Source of the DNA: UBA4416 sp040386075
GTDB lineage: Bacteria > Bacteroidota > Bacteroidia > B-17B0 > Aurantibacillaceae
DNA length: 64,000 nucleotides
NCBI GenBank assembly: GCA_040386075.1
Contig: JAZKGE010000041.1
Coordinates: 37,383-101,382 of the forward strand
Reading direction: 5' to 3'
The position numbers and the translations under genes are program-made. This document shows, piece after piece, positions 6,840 to 15,458 of this stretch. Position 1 is the first letter of the stretch. Every line of letters starts with the position of its first letter. The notes beneath the pieces were generated by a model. That model was not told the origin of the DNA. It saw only the letters and a program-made list of their open reading frames with translations, and searched no databases.

Positions 6840-9245
6840 CTAAACCCTGATCCCAATAACCGTTACATCATCTACCTGTTCTAAATTGCTGATCCAGTTA
6901 GTGAAAGTTGTTATGAGTATTTCTTTTTGTTGAGTCATTGGTAAGTGTGCGTTAGCGCTTAATAAACTCCTCAGATTTTTACTCATGAATTTTTTACCAA
7001 GTGCGCCGCCAAACTGATCAGGGTAACCATCAGTTAACGTATACACCACATCGCCCGGTTTTAAATCAAACTCATGTCGCGTAAACGAAATATCCTGTTT
7101 ATCATGCTTTCCAACAGGCATTTTATCTGGTTTCACTTCTATTACTTCCAGACCTCTTACTATCCAAACAGGGTTATTGGCAGCAGCAATGTATAATTTA
7201 CGATTTTTAAAATCATACATGGTAAGGCTGCAGTCCATACCGTCTTTACCACCTTCAACGCTGCCATCTTTTTTTAACCGGTTAATAATTGTTTGGCGGG
7301 TGTGATCTAAAATTTCACCGGCATCAGAAGAATGTTCAATGGCTTTCTCAAGGCTGGTAATATTAAGTAAACTCATAATAGCGCCCGGCACGCCGTGACC
7401 GGTACTGTCGGCTGTTACTAATATAAAGCAATCGTTTTGCAATTTGGATGCCCAGTAAAAATCGCCGCTTACAACATCCTTGGGTTTAAAAAATACAAAA
7501 TAATCTTTCAGGTGTTCATCCAGCAACTCTTTGGTAGCCATAAAGCTGCGTTGTATCCGTTCGGCATAGTTAATGCTGTCGGTTATTTCGCGGTGCTTTT
7601 CCTCTACCAGATGTTTTTGTTGAGAGATGATGATATTTTGGCGTTGGGTTTCCTGCTCTTTAGCTTCAATGATCTTTTTTTGCCGATTGGTGACTCTGAA
7701 ACGGTTAAACATAAAACCTGCAAATAATAAAACTAAACATAAGCCGCCGTATAAAGCAATACGTTGTGTTTTTTCCTGTTTTAATTTCGCTTCAGAAACT
7801 TCAAGCCTGCTCCGCGCTATCTTTTTTTCTTCAATAGATTTTATGGAATCAGCGGCAGCCTTTTTTTCATACTCATATTTAAACTGCGATCTCACGGCAG
7901 CTTTTTGGCTGGTCTGACTGCGCAAACTATCATTCATTTGTTTATGCAACAAATGCATTGTGTAAGCCTCTTTCCATTTACCCATCTCACTGTAAACACG
8001 ACTCAGTATCAGGCTTGACTGGGAAATATTGTAAGGGTAACCTAGTTCCTGAGACAGTTTTAAACTGTTCTCACCCACTTTGGCAGCTTGGCCATAATTT
8101 TTTTGCTTCATGTAAATGTCGGATATTTTAAACAGTATGGATGATGTGCCGTCTTTATCCTCTAACTCTTCATACAACTTAAGACTTTCCTGGTAGATAC
8201 CCAGAGCCTTATTCATTTCATTTTTCTTACGGTATATATCTCCCAGGTTAAAATATGTAATTGCAAGCGCCGATTTATTCCCGGTCTCTTTACTGGTTGT
8301 TATACTTTTTTCATAATACTCAAGTGCCTTGCTGAGATCCTTCAGATTATAATATAAAACCCCTATAGCCGAATAAGCCATAGCCAAACTAATTTGATTC
8401 TTCTGCTCAAGGTTAATAGCCACACTTTTATTATAGAATTCCAATGCCTTATCGTAATCTTCCTGCTTAAAATAAATAGCACCAAGGTTATACAAGTTCG
8501 CACTCATACCCTGTATATCACCGATCTTACTTTGTATGGCCAGGCTTTTGGAAAAGAAATCGATTGCTTTTGGAACATCACCCTGATCACCATAAACAGA
8601 TGCCATTTTGTTATACGAAGTTGCAAGGCCACGATCTTCTTTTAGTTCCTGGTATATTTTAATATTATCTTCATAACGGGTTACGGCATTCGCAATATCA
8701 CCTTTCCTCGCATACACATCACCTATAAAATTATTGGCGGCAGCTACTCCTGATCTGTCATTTATTTCTTCTGATAATTTCAGACTCTTGTTGCCATACA
8801 TAAGGGCCTTATCTGCATTACCCATACCGAAATAAATAAAACCCAACCCATTTAAACACGAGGCCATGCCGGCCTTGCTATTTAGTTCGGTATTGATCTC
8901 CAAACTTTTATGATAATACTCAAGTGCTTTTTTCAGGTTACCATCATCCGCATAGACCACAGCCATATTTCCAAGGCTGGTAGCCTGATGCTTTAAATAA
9001 AACTTATAAAGAAATGTTCCTTTTTGATGCTTCTTAAGATTAGCTTCTGCCAGTTTTTTTAACTCGCTGTTAAATCCCTGCCACTCATCATCACCCGCAT
9101 TTTCGGCCAGATCATTGAGCAGGTTACATCGGGTTGTATCATGCTTTGCTATTTTAAGGGCTTTTTTTAAAGAGTCTACAAGATTATCCTGCGCCGGTAA
9201 GAACAGCGACATGAAAAAGAAAACAATAACACTTAGTTGTTTCAT
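6840..9245 (-). CDS. TPR-repeat membrane protein with SpoIIE/PP2C phosphatase domain
   Basis: 801 residues. Signal peptide ends near PAQ (residue 19). About nine TPR units run from ~80 to ~440 (e.g. GNLKKALEYYHKSLEI, repeated every 40 residues), then a charged coiled coil, one membrane helix (ALYGGLCLVLLFAGFMF, ~500-520) and a second coiled coil. The C-terminal ~210 residues are a SpoIIE/PP2C Ser/Thr phosphatase: FKPKDVVSGDFYW, ADSTGHGVPGAIMSL, GMDCSLTMYD, TDGYPDQFGG, VDDVTVIGI carry the metal-binding Asp/Gly motifs. The TPRs should sense a periplasmic signal and the phosphatase act in the cytoplasm. The output domain is paralogous to that of the protein at 33019-36168. Confidence 0.9.
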   Translation of the reverse strand: MKQLSVIVFFFMSLFLPAQDNLVDSLKKALKIAKHDTTRCNLLNDLAENAGDDEWQGFNSELKKLAEANLKKHQKGTFLYKFYLKHQATSLGNMAVVYADDGNLKKALEYYHKSLEINTELNSKAGMASCLNGLGFIYFGMGNADKALMYGNKSLKLSEEINDRSGVAAANNFIGDVYARKGDIANAVTRYEDNIKIYQELKEDRGLATSYNKMASVYGDQGDVPKAIDFFSKSLAIQSKIGDIQGMSANLYNLGAIYFKQEDYDKALEFYNKSVAINLEQKNQISLAMAYSAIGVLYYNLKDLSKALEYYEKSITTSKETGNKSALAITYFNLGDIYRKKNEMNKALGIYQESLKLYEELEDKDGTSSILFKISDIYMKQKNYGQAAKVGENSLKLSQELGYPYNISQSSLILSRVYSEMGKWKEAYTMHLLHKQMNDSLRSQTSQKAAVRSQFKYEYEKKAAADSIKSIEEKKIARSRLEVSEAKLKQEKTQRIALYGGLCLVLLFAGFMFNRFRVTNRQKKIIEAKEQETQRQNIIISQQKHLVEEKHREITDSINYAERIQRSFMATKELLDEHLKDYFVFFKPKDVVSGDFYWASKLQNDCFILVTADSTGHGVPGAIMSLLNITSLEKAIEHSSDAGEILDHTRQTIINRLKKDGSVEGGKDGMDCSLTMYDFKNRKLYIAAANNPVWIVRGLEVIEVKPDKMPVGKHDKQDISFTRHEFDLKPGDVVYTLTDGYPDQFGGALGKKFMSKNLRSLLSANAHLPMTQQKEILITTFTNWISNLEQVDDVTVIGIRV

Positions 9246-9396
9246 ATTTTAATACTAACGGATTACGATACTGCAAAATATATAAATTTCTTTTATTTAA
9301 AAAGACAGTGGCCTAAACTTCGGGTTCTTTTAACTGTATTGCCATCTATAACTTCCTGTCGTTGTTTGTATGACATCACTATCATAAACCATACTA

Positions 9397-9427
9397 TTTG
9401 CGGCCGCGCTCTGTTTATCTACTTTTG
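9397..9427 (+). promoter_or_regulatory. Bacteroidota-type promoter (TTTG / TAnnTTTG)
   Basis: TTTG at 9397-9400 and TACTTTTG at 9420-9427, separated by 19 bp, match the -33 TTTG and -7 TAnnTTTG consensus of the Bacteroidota primary sigma factor. It is 35 bp before the ATG at 9463. Confidence 0.6.
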
Positions 9428-9462
9428 TAGTGTCAACTATTAATTACAAAAAAACTTCCATC

Positions 9463-9777
9463 ATGAATCACATCAACTACAAGTCGCTTACACCCATCAA
9501 GGTAAATATTTCAGCTGAAAAGGTATTACCGGCTATTCACCAAAATTATAATACAAAGTTTTCGATCTTACCTTATACAGTACCGATGGAATACACAATT
9601 GTGAATTTCATTATGGATAAACTAAACAAGTTTAAAAGGATCTATTTTGAAGATCTGATCGAAGAAGTCTGCAAAATATTTTGTGTAGAGGCCATAAACG
9701 GAGCATTACTGGATACCTTATTGACGAAAAAAGGGGCAGAATTAAACAAAGGTTACCTTATCATTACCAAATCATAA
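9463..9777 (+). CDS. Orphan small protein, unknown
   Basis: 104 residues from the ATG at 9463 (an earlier in-frame ATG at 9430 lies only 3 bp after the -7 box, so it is less likely). No family recognised. The C-terminal half (FKRIYFEDLIEEVCKIF...LLTKKGAELNKGYLIITKS) has helix-helix-strand composition that would suit a small winged-helix fold; this is a guess. There is no signal peptide and no membrane segment. A good promoter precedes it and GC-rich repeat B follows. It lies inside the DNA flanked by the two dtd tails, so it may have arrived with that segment. Confidence 0.55.
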   Translation: MNHINYKSLTPIKVNISAEKVLPAIHQNYNTKFSILPYTVPMEYTIVNFIMDKLNKFKRIYFEDLIEEVCKIFCVEAINGALLDTLLTKKGAELNKGYLIITKS

Positions 9778-9807
9778 GATTTTTTTAGATCAAAATTAAC
9801 CGGTGTT

Positions 9808-9857
9808 TGAGATTGCTTCTCCCGATAGCTATCAGTACCGCTGGCAATAACGAGAAG
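9808..9857. repeat. Partial copy of the GTCATTGCGAG-type inverted repeat
   Basis: GAGATTGCTTC and GCAATAACGAG resemble the arms at 2063-2143, with a different centre (CCCGATAGCTATC). No gene lies between 9778 and 10006. Confidence 0.45.
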
Positions 9858-9875
9858 TTCAAACTTTAACGTAAA

Positions 9876-9973
9876 CCCCGCGCGAGGGATGCGAGCGGAA
9901 ATCCTTTTACGAACGTAGTGAAGTAAAAGATTGCAGCGGGCCAGCCCGGTGCGGCCACCGCCGCACGCGCCCA
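9876..9973 (+). repeat. GC-rich two-hairpin intergenic repeat, copy B
   Basis: Runs from CCCCGCGCGAGGGATGCGAG to CCGCACGCGCCC. Hairpin 1: CTTTTAC, 12-nt loop, GTAAAAG. Hairpin 2: GTGCGGC CACC GCCGCAC, 7 bp with a 4-nt loop. Its GC content is far above the flanks. It ends 33 bp from the 3' end of dtd, with the GGGCG end facing the gene. A 73-codon minus-strand frame through it is dismissed. Confidence 0.85.
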
Positions 9974-10006
9974 AAATCTTAATGCTAACCTGTACTTATA
10001 ACAAAC

Positions 10007-10459
10007 CTACTCCCTGTTCTTACTATCTATTAAAATAGTAACAGGGCCGTCGTTGACGAGACTCACTTTCATATCAGCACCAAAAGATCCGGTTTTGATA
10101 GGTTTATTAAGTAAAGAAGATAATTGTTGAGTACAATATTCGTAAAGCGGAATCGCCATATCAGGTTTAGCCGAACGGATAAAAGAAGGACGGTTTCCTT
10201 TTTTAGTGGAAGCAAACAACGTGAATTGGGAAACCAATAATACATCTCCGTTAATGTCCTGCAACGATAAATTCATTTTATCATCAGTGTCGCTAAAGAT
10301 ACGCAGGGCAATTAGTTTCTGGCAAAGCCAGTCGGCATCGTCTTTGGTATCTGCCTCTTCTACTCCAACCAAAACCAAAAATCCTTTTTGGATCTGGGAA
10401 TACACAGAGCCATCAATTGTTACCGAAGCTTCGGAAACCCGCTGGATAACAAAACGCAT
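10007..10459 (-). CDS. dtd: D-aminoacyl-tRNA deacylase (D-Tyr-tRNA deacylase)
   Basis: 150 residues, the usual full length. It hydrolyses D-amino acids (and Gly mischarged on tRNA-Ala) from tRNA in the cytoplasm. Seen: MRFVIQRVSEASVTIDG at the start, the active-site SQFTL motif (LLVSQFTLFAS) and the C-terminal NDGPVTI motif, both hallmarks of Dtd. It starts 4 bp after the dsbD stop, so it is co-transcribed as the last gene of a dsbD-dtd unit. Its 3' end doubles as a hairpin-forming sequence that is found again at 6705-6737. Confidence 0.96.
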   Translation of the reverse strand: MRFVIQRVSEASVTIDGSVYSQIQKGFLVLVGVEEADTKDDADWLCQKLIALRIFSDTDDKMNLSLQDINGDVLLVSQFTLFASTKKGNRPSFIRSAKPDMAIPLYEYCTQQLSSLLNKPIKTGSFGADMKVSLVNDGPVTILIDSKNRE

Positions 10460-10463
10460 GATA

Positions 10464-12560
10464 TTATTTTTTGTAGTTGGCTACACCTTCATCCAGCCAT
10501 TTGATGTAATCAGGAATACTTGGATCATAACCACGGATCTTGTTCAACACTTTTTCATTTCCGTCAACCAAAATATATAAAGGCTGTGTGCTTTGTCCGT
10601 ATACTTTTTCTTCCATGTATTTGAACTTATCGCCTATGTCGGTTAGCTGCCGTTGTTTACCATACCATTCAACCGTTTCATAATCTTTAGGATCAAGCTC
10701 GCGTTTATCATCTACGTACAAAGAAACCAATACCACATTATTATTCAAGCGCTTGATCACTTCCGGATCTGGCCACACGTAATCTTCTGTCTTACGGCAA
10801 TTGGCACAGGCATGCCCTGTAAAATCGATCAATAAAGGTTTACCAACTTTTTTAGAATAAGCCAGGGCATTTTCGTAATCATTTTTAAAATGTACAATGC
10901 CATTTTTGTTCACTTCCATGAATTTTCCAAATTCTTCGTCCATAGGCACAGATGCTTCGGCGCTAGAGCCTCCACCTGAACCACCAAAACCATGTGGCGA
11001 CTCAGAGTATTCTAATGGAGGTAAAATACCAGAGAATAATTTTAAAGGTGCGCCCCACATGCCTGGAATTAAGTAAATGGTAACAAAAAATGAAGTGATG
11101 GCTACAAATAAACGCCCAACAGAAACATGTTTCAGGTCGCTGTCATGTGATGTTTTGAACATGCCCAATAAGTACATGGTTAGTAAAGCAAAGATCACGA
11201 TCCATAAACCAATAAATACTTCACGGGTCAAGATACCAGCCTGCACTACTAAATCGGCATTAGATGCGAATTTTAAAGCCAGTGCTAATTCGATAAATCC
11301 TAAAGTTACTTTCACTGCATTTAGCCAACCTCCTGATTGAGGTAAAGAATTTAACCAACCCGGGAAAGCGGCGAACAAACCAAACGGTAAAGCCAGAGCT
11401 AAAGAGAAACCAAACATTCCCCAGAATGGCCCACCTAAATTGCCTGTTCCTGCTGCTTCAACCAATAAAGTACCAATGATAGGTCCTGTGCAGGAGAAAG
11501 AAACCAATGCCAACGTAAAGGCCATAAAGAAAATTCCGATATAGCCGCCTTTATCTGATTTAGCATCCATTTTATTAACGAAACCGCTTGGCAACGTAAT
11601 TTCAAAAGCGCCCAAAAACGACATGGCAAAAACCAGTAACAAAACAAAAAATGCCAGATTAAACCAAATATTTGTTGAGAGGGAATGCAAGGCTCCTGCA
11701 CCAAAAATGATCGTAACTCCCAAACCTAAACCAACATACAATACAATGATGGAAATAGAATACAGGAAAGCGTTACGAATTCCCTGTGCTTTTGTTTTAG
11801 ATTGTTTGGTAAAAAAACTCACATTCATGGGGATCATCGGGAATACGCAAGGTGTTAATAAGGCAAGTGCCCCGCCAATAAACCCGGCAATAAAAATACC
11901 CCACCACGATTTTGGTGTTTCCAGTGATTTATCAACTGCCTGAGATACCTCTTCTCCTAATTTATGTTTAATGTTTTTCTCTTCCGATTTTAATGCTACC
12001 GTATCTTCAACTATGTTTGTTGTAACACTATCGGTAACAACTGCCGTTGAAGCCGTGTTTGTTATTGTTGCTGCAGTTGTATTTAAACAAGCTGCAGTTC
12101 CCTGTGCTGTAAATTCAAATGTTTCGCCCGGAGGAGAAAGGTCGCATTTGGTATCAGTACAAACCTGGTATTCGTACTTCCCTGTTATCTTTATTTTTTT
12201 ATCTGTTTTTAATTTAACCCGTTGTGTAAATGTGGCTTTATGTTCATAGTATTCCACATTCACTTCAAATACTTTATCAAACTCTTTAATAGGTGTGCTT
12301 TGTTTCACCTTGCCCACCAACTCATAATCATTCGACTTGTCAAACTTAAACACAGTTGGCAAAGGTCCATCTTTTACTTCATTCAACGAATACATGTGCC
12401 ATCCATCTTCAATGGTTACATTAAATAACAGGTCGTATTCACAGTCTGATACTTTTTTGGTTGTGAATTTAAGCTCCGCATGAAGTTGTTGAGAGATCAA
12501 ATGGGAAGAACCTATAACCAGTAATAAAAGAAGGAGTGATAATTTTTTCAGCATAAACAA
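10464..12560 (-). CDS. dsbD: Thiol:disulfide interchange protein DsbD
   Basis: 698 residues (start at 12560, or the second Met at 12554). It moves electrons from cytoplasmic thioredoxin across the inner membrane to periplasmic thiols. Domains in order: signal peptide (to ~24); DsbD N-terminal Ig-like domain (~25-155) with the VCTDTKCDLSPP cysteine pair; eight-helix CcdA-like membrane domain (~215-520) with TPCVFPMIP and SCTGPIIGTL cysteines; C-terminal thioredoxin domain with CANC redox motif (DFTGHACANCRK). It is preceded by a separate protein resembling its own N-terminal domain and followed by dtd. Confidence 0.94.
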   Translation of the reverse strand: MFMLKKLSLLLLLLVIGSSHLISQQLHAELKFTTKKVSDCEYDLLFNVTIEDGWHMYSLNEVKDGPLPTVFKFDKSNDYELVGKVKQSTPIKEFDKVFEVNVEYYEHKATFTQRVKLKTDKKIKITGKYEYQVCTDTKCDLSPPGETFEFTAQGTAACLNTTAATITNTASTAVVTDSVTTNIVEDTVALKSEEKNIKHKLGEEVSQAVDKSLETPKSWWGIFIAGFIGGALALLTPCVFPMIPMNVSFFTKQSKTKAQGIRNAFLYSISIIVLYVGLGLGVTIIFGAGALHSLSTNIWFNLAFFVLLLVFAMSFLGAFEITLPSGFVNKMDAKSDKGGYIGIFFMAFTLALVSFSCTGPIIGTLLVEAAGTGNLGGPFWGMFGFSLALALPFGLFAAFPGWLNSLPQSGGWLNAVKVTLGFIELALALKFASNADLVVQAGILTREVFIGLWIVIFALLTMYLLGMFKTSHDSDLKHVSVGRLFVAITSFFVTIYLIPGMWGAPLKLFSGILPPLEYSESPHGFGGSGGGSSAEASVPMDEEFGKFMEVNKNGIVHFKNDYENALAYSKKVGKPLLIDFTGHACANCRKTEDYVWPDPEVIKRLNNNVVLVSLYVDDKRELDPKDYETVEWYGKQRQLTDIGDKFKYMEEKVYGQSTQPLYILVDGNEKVLNKIRGYDPSIPDYIKWLDEGVANYKK

Positions 12561-12662
12561 TATTTGTATGGTAAAAGTAAAATTAATTTGATAAAAGTGT
12601 CTTTGAGTTTACAATTCAAATCATATAATTATGAGATTCCTAAAGACCCGTTTTTTGAATGC

Positions 12663-13118
12663 TTATTTAGCAGGAATGGTTACCATAAAGTCTAAAATAG
12701 ACGGTGGCAGGCACTGTACATCATTACAGGTCATAAATTCCAATGAGGTTTTAACCGTTAAAGCTTTTGTATTTTTACGCTTTATTTTTTGTTTAAACAT
12801 GGCTTGTCCCGAAAAAACGAAAACCTTTGCCTCAAATGCCGCCACATATTCTTCGTGGGCATCACCTTCTTCTACCTTGCCAACTAATTCAAAATCAGCG
12901 CTTGGTGTTATTGAAAACGAGGTTGGGATCGGACCAACATCCGTTGGGCGCTGAGAATAGATATGCCATTTTTTTTCGATGGTTGCTGTAAAAACAATTT
13001 CTCCTTCTGTAGCAGATTTTTCAACATAAGAAACCATCCAGGTAACGGGTTTTAAAGGTGTTTGAGAAAAGCCGGAAAGGGTAAAAAAGGAACATAAAAT
13101 GAATAAAAACTGTTTCAT
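12663..13118 (-). CDS. Periplasmic DsbD N-terminal-like (disulfide corrector) protein
   Basis: 151 residues with a signal peptide (MKQFLFILCSFFTLSGFSQ). The mature part aligns with the N-terminal domain of the neighbouring DsbD: KKWHIYSQRPTDVGPIPTSF against GWHMYSLNEVKDGPLPTVF, then a shared ELVGKV, and a matching Cys pair (FMTCNDVQCLPP against VCTDTKCDLSPP). This is the PF11412-type DsbC/DsbD_N fold as a stand-alone redox partner, probably receiving electrons from DsbD and reducing envelope targets. It is the first gene of the unit; the 102-bp gap to dsbD shows no terminator. Confidence 0.85.
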   Translation of the reverse strand: MKQFLFILCSFFTLSGFSQTPLKPVTWMVSYVEKSATEGEIVFTATIEKKWHIYSQRPTDVGPIPTSFSITPSADFELVGKVEEGDAHEEYVAAFEAKVFVFSGQAMFKQKIKRKNTKALTVKTSLEFMTCNDVQCLPPSILDFMVTIPAK

Positions 13119-13251
13119 AGGTCTAATTTTTTAGTGAAAATAGACAAATAAAGTTAGTTGGGAGAAATTGAATTCTTAAAAATTGTTAGGGATTAGGGAT
13201 CAGTTCGTCTCCATTATGCTGAATCATCCCTAATTATCGGACCTTTCGATA

Positions 13252-13322
13252 CTTTTGCAAAAGCATCCAAAAGCTATTTTTCTTTTCTTTTTCCTTGACG
13301 AAAAAGAAACAAAAAGTCAAGG
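13252..13322. repeat. Palindrome CTTTTGCAAAAG and CCTTGAC/GTCAAGG hairpin
   Basis: A perfect 12-bp palindrome at 13252-13263 is followed by a T-rich tract and a 7-bp stem, CCTTGAC (13293-13299) with GTCAAGG (13316-13322), around an A-rich loop. This combination recurs in intergenic DNA of other Bacteroidota (recollection). The remaining 13323-13448 stretch has no supported gene; its short open frames lie in repeat DNA. Confidence 0.55.
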
Positions 13323-13448
13323 CAATTCGCCAACCTCCATTTACCCCGCAATAGCTTGCCCCGAATGGCGGTTCGCACCGAATTGCCAAAGCCAGCCGCA
13401 CTATTACCAACGTATGCGAGAACGAAAAAAGTCGAATTTACAGTTAAG

Positions 13449-13542
13449 CCCCGCGCGAGGGATGCAAGCGGAAATCCTTTTATGAACGAAGTGAATAAAA
13501 GATTGCAGCGACAGCCCGGTGCGGCCACCGCCGCACGCGCCC
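13449..13542 (+). repeat. GC-rich two-hairpin intergenic repeat, copy C
   Basis: Nearly the same as copy B. Hairpin 1 is CTTTTAT, loop GAACGAAGTGA, ATAAAAG: the last base pair differs from copy B (C-G to T-A) on both sides. Hairpin 2 is GTGCGGC CACC GCCGCAC. It ends 22 bp from the sppA stop, again with its GGGCG end toward the gene's 3' end. Confidence 0.85.
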
Positions 13543-13563
13543 TAATAACCTTAAAACAATTAA

Positions 13564-15339
13564 TTAATTAATGATCATCTCGTAAGGTAAGCGGGCCTGA
13601 ACACCTTTTAAGGTCAATACATTTTTTAATTGTTTGATGTAGATGTATTGTTCCCCTAAGTTATTCTTCATGGCTCTTGTTTCCATTTCATCTTTTGTAT
13701 TTCCCAATAATTCCTGTATAGGATCTTTTTGTTTTGGCAGGCTCAGTATCTTATAATCTTTTAATTTAGCTTGTTTAGCTGCATAAGCAATGGCATCACT
13801 AATGCCACCCAATTCATCTACCAGGTTTATTTTAATAGCATCTGTTCCACTCCATACACGACCCTGCCCTACGCTATCAATATTGTTTTTAGTAGTTTTT
13901 CTGCCTGATGCCACTTTTGAGATGAATACATCATATATATGTTCAACGCTTTGTTGCACATATTCAAACTCTTCGGGCGATGCTCTTCTTAAAATAGTGC
14001 CTACGTCACTGTGCTTATTGGTATTTACAGTATCAATGGTAATTCCCAGTTTTTCGGATAAAGTTTTTTGAGCATTTGGGATCATGCCAAATACACCTAT
14101 TGAACCTGTAATGGTATTTGGCTGTGCAAAAATACGATCAGCAGCGCAACTGATATAATAACCACCACTGGCGGCTACATCGCCCATGGATACAATAAAT
14201 GGTTTTGCTTTTTGAGCTAATACAGTTTCTCTCCAGATCACATCAGATGCTAATGCGCTTCCACCCGGTGAGTTCACACGCAATACAATAGCTTTTACAT
14301 TTTTATCCAAACGGGCTTCTTTAATAGCCTTTACTAATCGTTCGCTACCAATACTCTCTTCTCCTCCATCACCACTGTTTATTTCGCCAACGGCATAAAT
14401 TACAGCGATCTTATTTTTTGATGATTTAAAATCTGAATTCGCATCCGAGTAATCTTTTAACGACACAAAATTGATCTTATCTGTCTCTTTGATCTTAATG
14501 TCTTTTTTAATAGCACTAAATACCTCATCTTCATATTTAAGATCATCTACCAATTTATATTTCAAGGCATCCTGTGTACTTCTGATCGATAGATTATCGG
14601 CCATAGCATTGATCTCATCTACAGGTATGTCACGTGTTTTACTGATCCCCGAGGTCATTTGGCCCCACAGAGAACCCATATAAGTTTCAACCTGTGCACG
14701 GTTAGCCTCGCTCATTTTATCCAGCATAAAAGGTTCAATAGCGCTTTTAAATTTACCATGACGGAAGATCTGAACTTCCATGTCCATTTTTTCCAGCATT
14801 TTCTTATAAAACATCATCTGGGAACTTAAGCCTTTGATCTCTAAACCACCCTCAGGATTTAAATATAAATTATTGGCGGTGGTTGCCAGGTAATAACCCT
14901 TTTGAGAATAGCCTTCGGAATAGGCATAGATAAATTTACCTGAGGTTTTAAAATCCAGTAATGCATTTCGCACTTCTTCCAATGTTGCAAATCCTGCCAT
15001 CGGATTGCTGACCTCTAAATAGATCCCTTTGATATTCTTATCTTCCTTTGCTTCTTTAAGGCTGGCTAAAATGTCATCCAAACCAATTGTCCCTTTTGGC
15101 ATAAATGGTCCCAGATCCATTTCACCAAATGGATTTTTAATACTACGTTCTTTGATATCGCCATCCAGGTTGATCTTTAAAACCGAGTTCTCTTTGGAGC
15201 GATAACCTTTACCTTCTTTCATGGATATAGCCTGGGTTACCATGCTGGTAATAGATGCGATCACAATAACAGTGATCAAAACGCCGGTTACGATTATACC
15301 TAAGCATGAGCCAAAAAATGCTCCGAAAAATTGTTTCAT
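13564..15339 (-). CDS. sppA: Signal peptide peptidase SppA, 67-kDa type
   Basis: 591 residues, the long (tandem-domain) form. Inner-membrane protease with active site outside the cytoplasm that degrades cleaved signal peptides. One N-terminal membrane helix (~12-36). The catalytic dyad is visible: Lys198 in RHGKFKSAIEPF in the first half and Ser391 in GDVAASGGYYIS in the second, matching the split Lys/Ser arrangement of E. coli SppA. Divergent from folK across 119 bp. Repeat C lies just past its stop. Confidence 0.94.
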   Translation of the reverse strand: MKQFFGAFFGSCLGIIVTGVLITVIVIASITSMVTQAISMKEGKGYRSKENSVLKINLDGDIKERSIKNPFGEMDLGPFMPKGTIGLDDILASLKEAKEDKNIKGIYLEVSNPMAGFATLEEVRNALLDFKTSGKFIYAYSEGYSQKGYYLATTANNLYLNPEGGLEIKGLSSQMMFYKKMLEKMDMEVQIFRHGKFKSAIEPFMLDKMSEANRAQVETYMGSLWGQMTSGISKTRDIPVDEINAMADNLSIRSTQDALKYKLVDDLKYEDEVFSAIKKDIKIKETDKINFVSLKDYSDANSDFKSSKNKIAVIYAVGEINSGDGGEESIGSERLVKAIKEARLDKNVKAIVLRVNSPGGSALASDVIWRETVLAQKAKPFIVSMGDVAASGGYYISCAADRIFAQPNTITGSIGVFGMIPNAQKTLSEKLGITIDTVNTNKHSDVGTILRRASPEEFEYVQQSVEHIYDVFISKVASGRKTTKNNIDSVGQGRVWSGTDAIKINLVDELGGISDAIAYAAKQAKLKDYKILSLPKQKDPIQELLGNTKDEMETRAMKNNLGEQYIYIKQLKNVLTLKGVQARLPYEMIIN

Positions 15340-15458
15340 ATGTGTGTTTTATTATCTTGATTCTTACAGCAATAAGTACACCAGCCAATAGCTAGTCATA
15401 TTTATTTCTTACATCCACCTAAATTAATATACTTTCTGCTATTTTTACCAATAATTGT

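Noticed and set aside
9753..9974. 73-codon minus-strand frame
   Set aside because: Lies in repeat B and overlaps the orphan gene end.
6806..10006. Complete integrative element with its own integrase
   Set aside because: Flanking direct repeats are real, but no recombinase, excisionase or mobilisation gene is present, so only a footprint is claimed.
13255..13571. Several short frames on both strands
   Set aside because: All fall in the CTTTTGCAAAAG region and repeat C; composition is that of the repeats.
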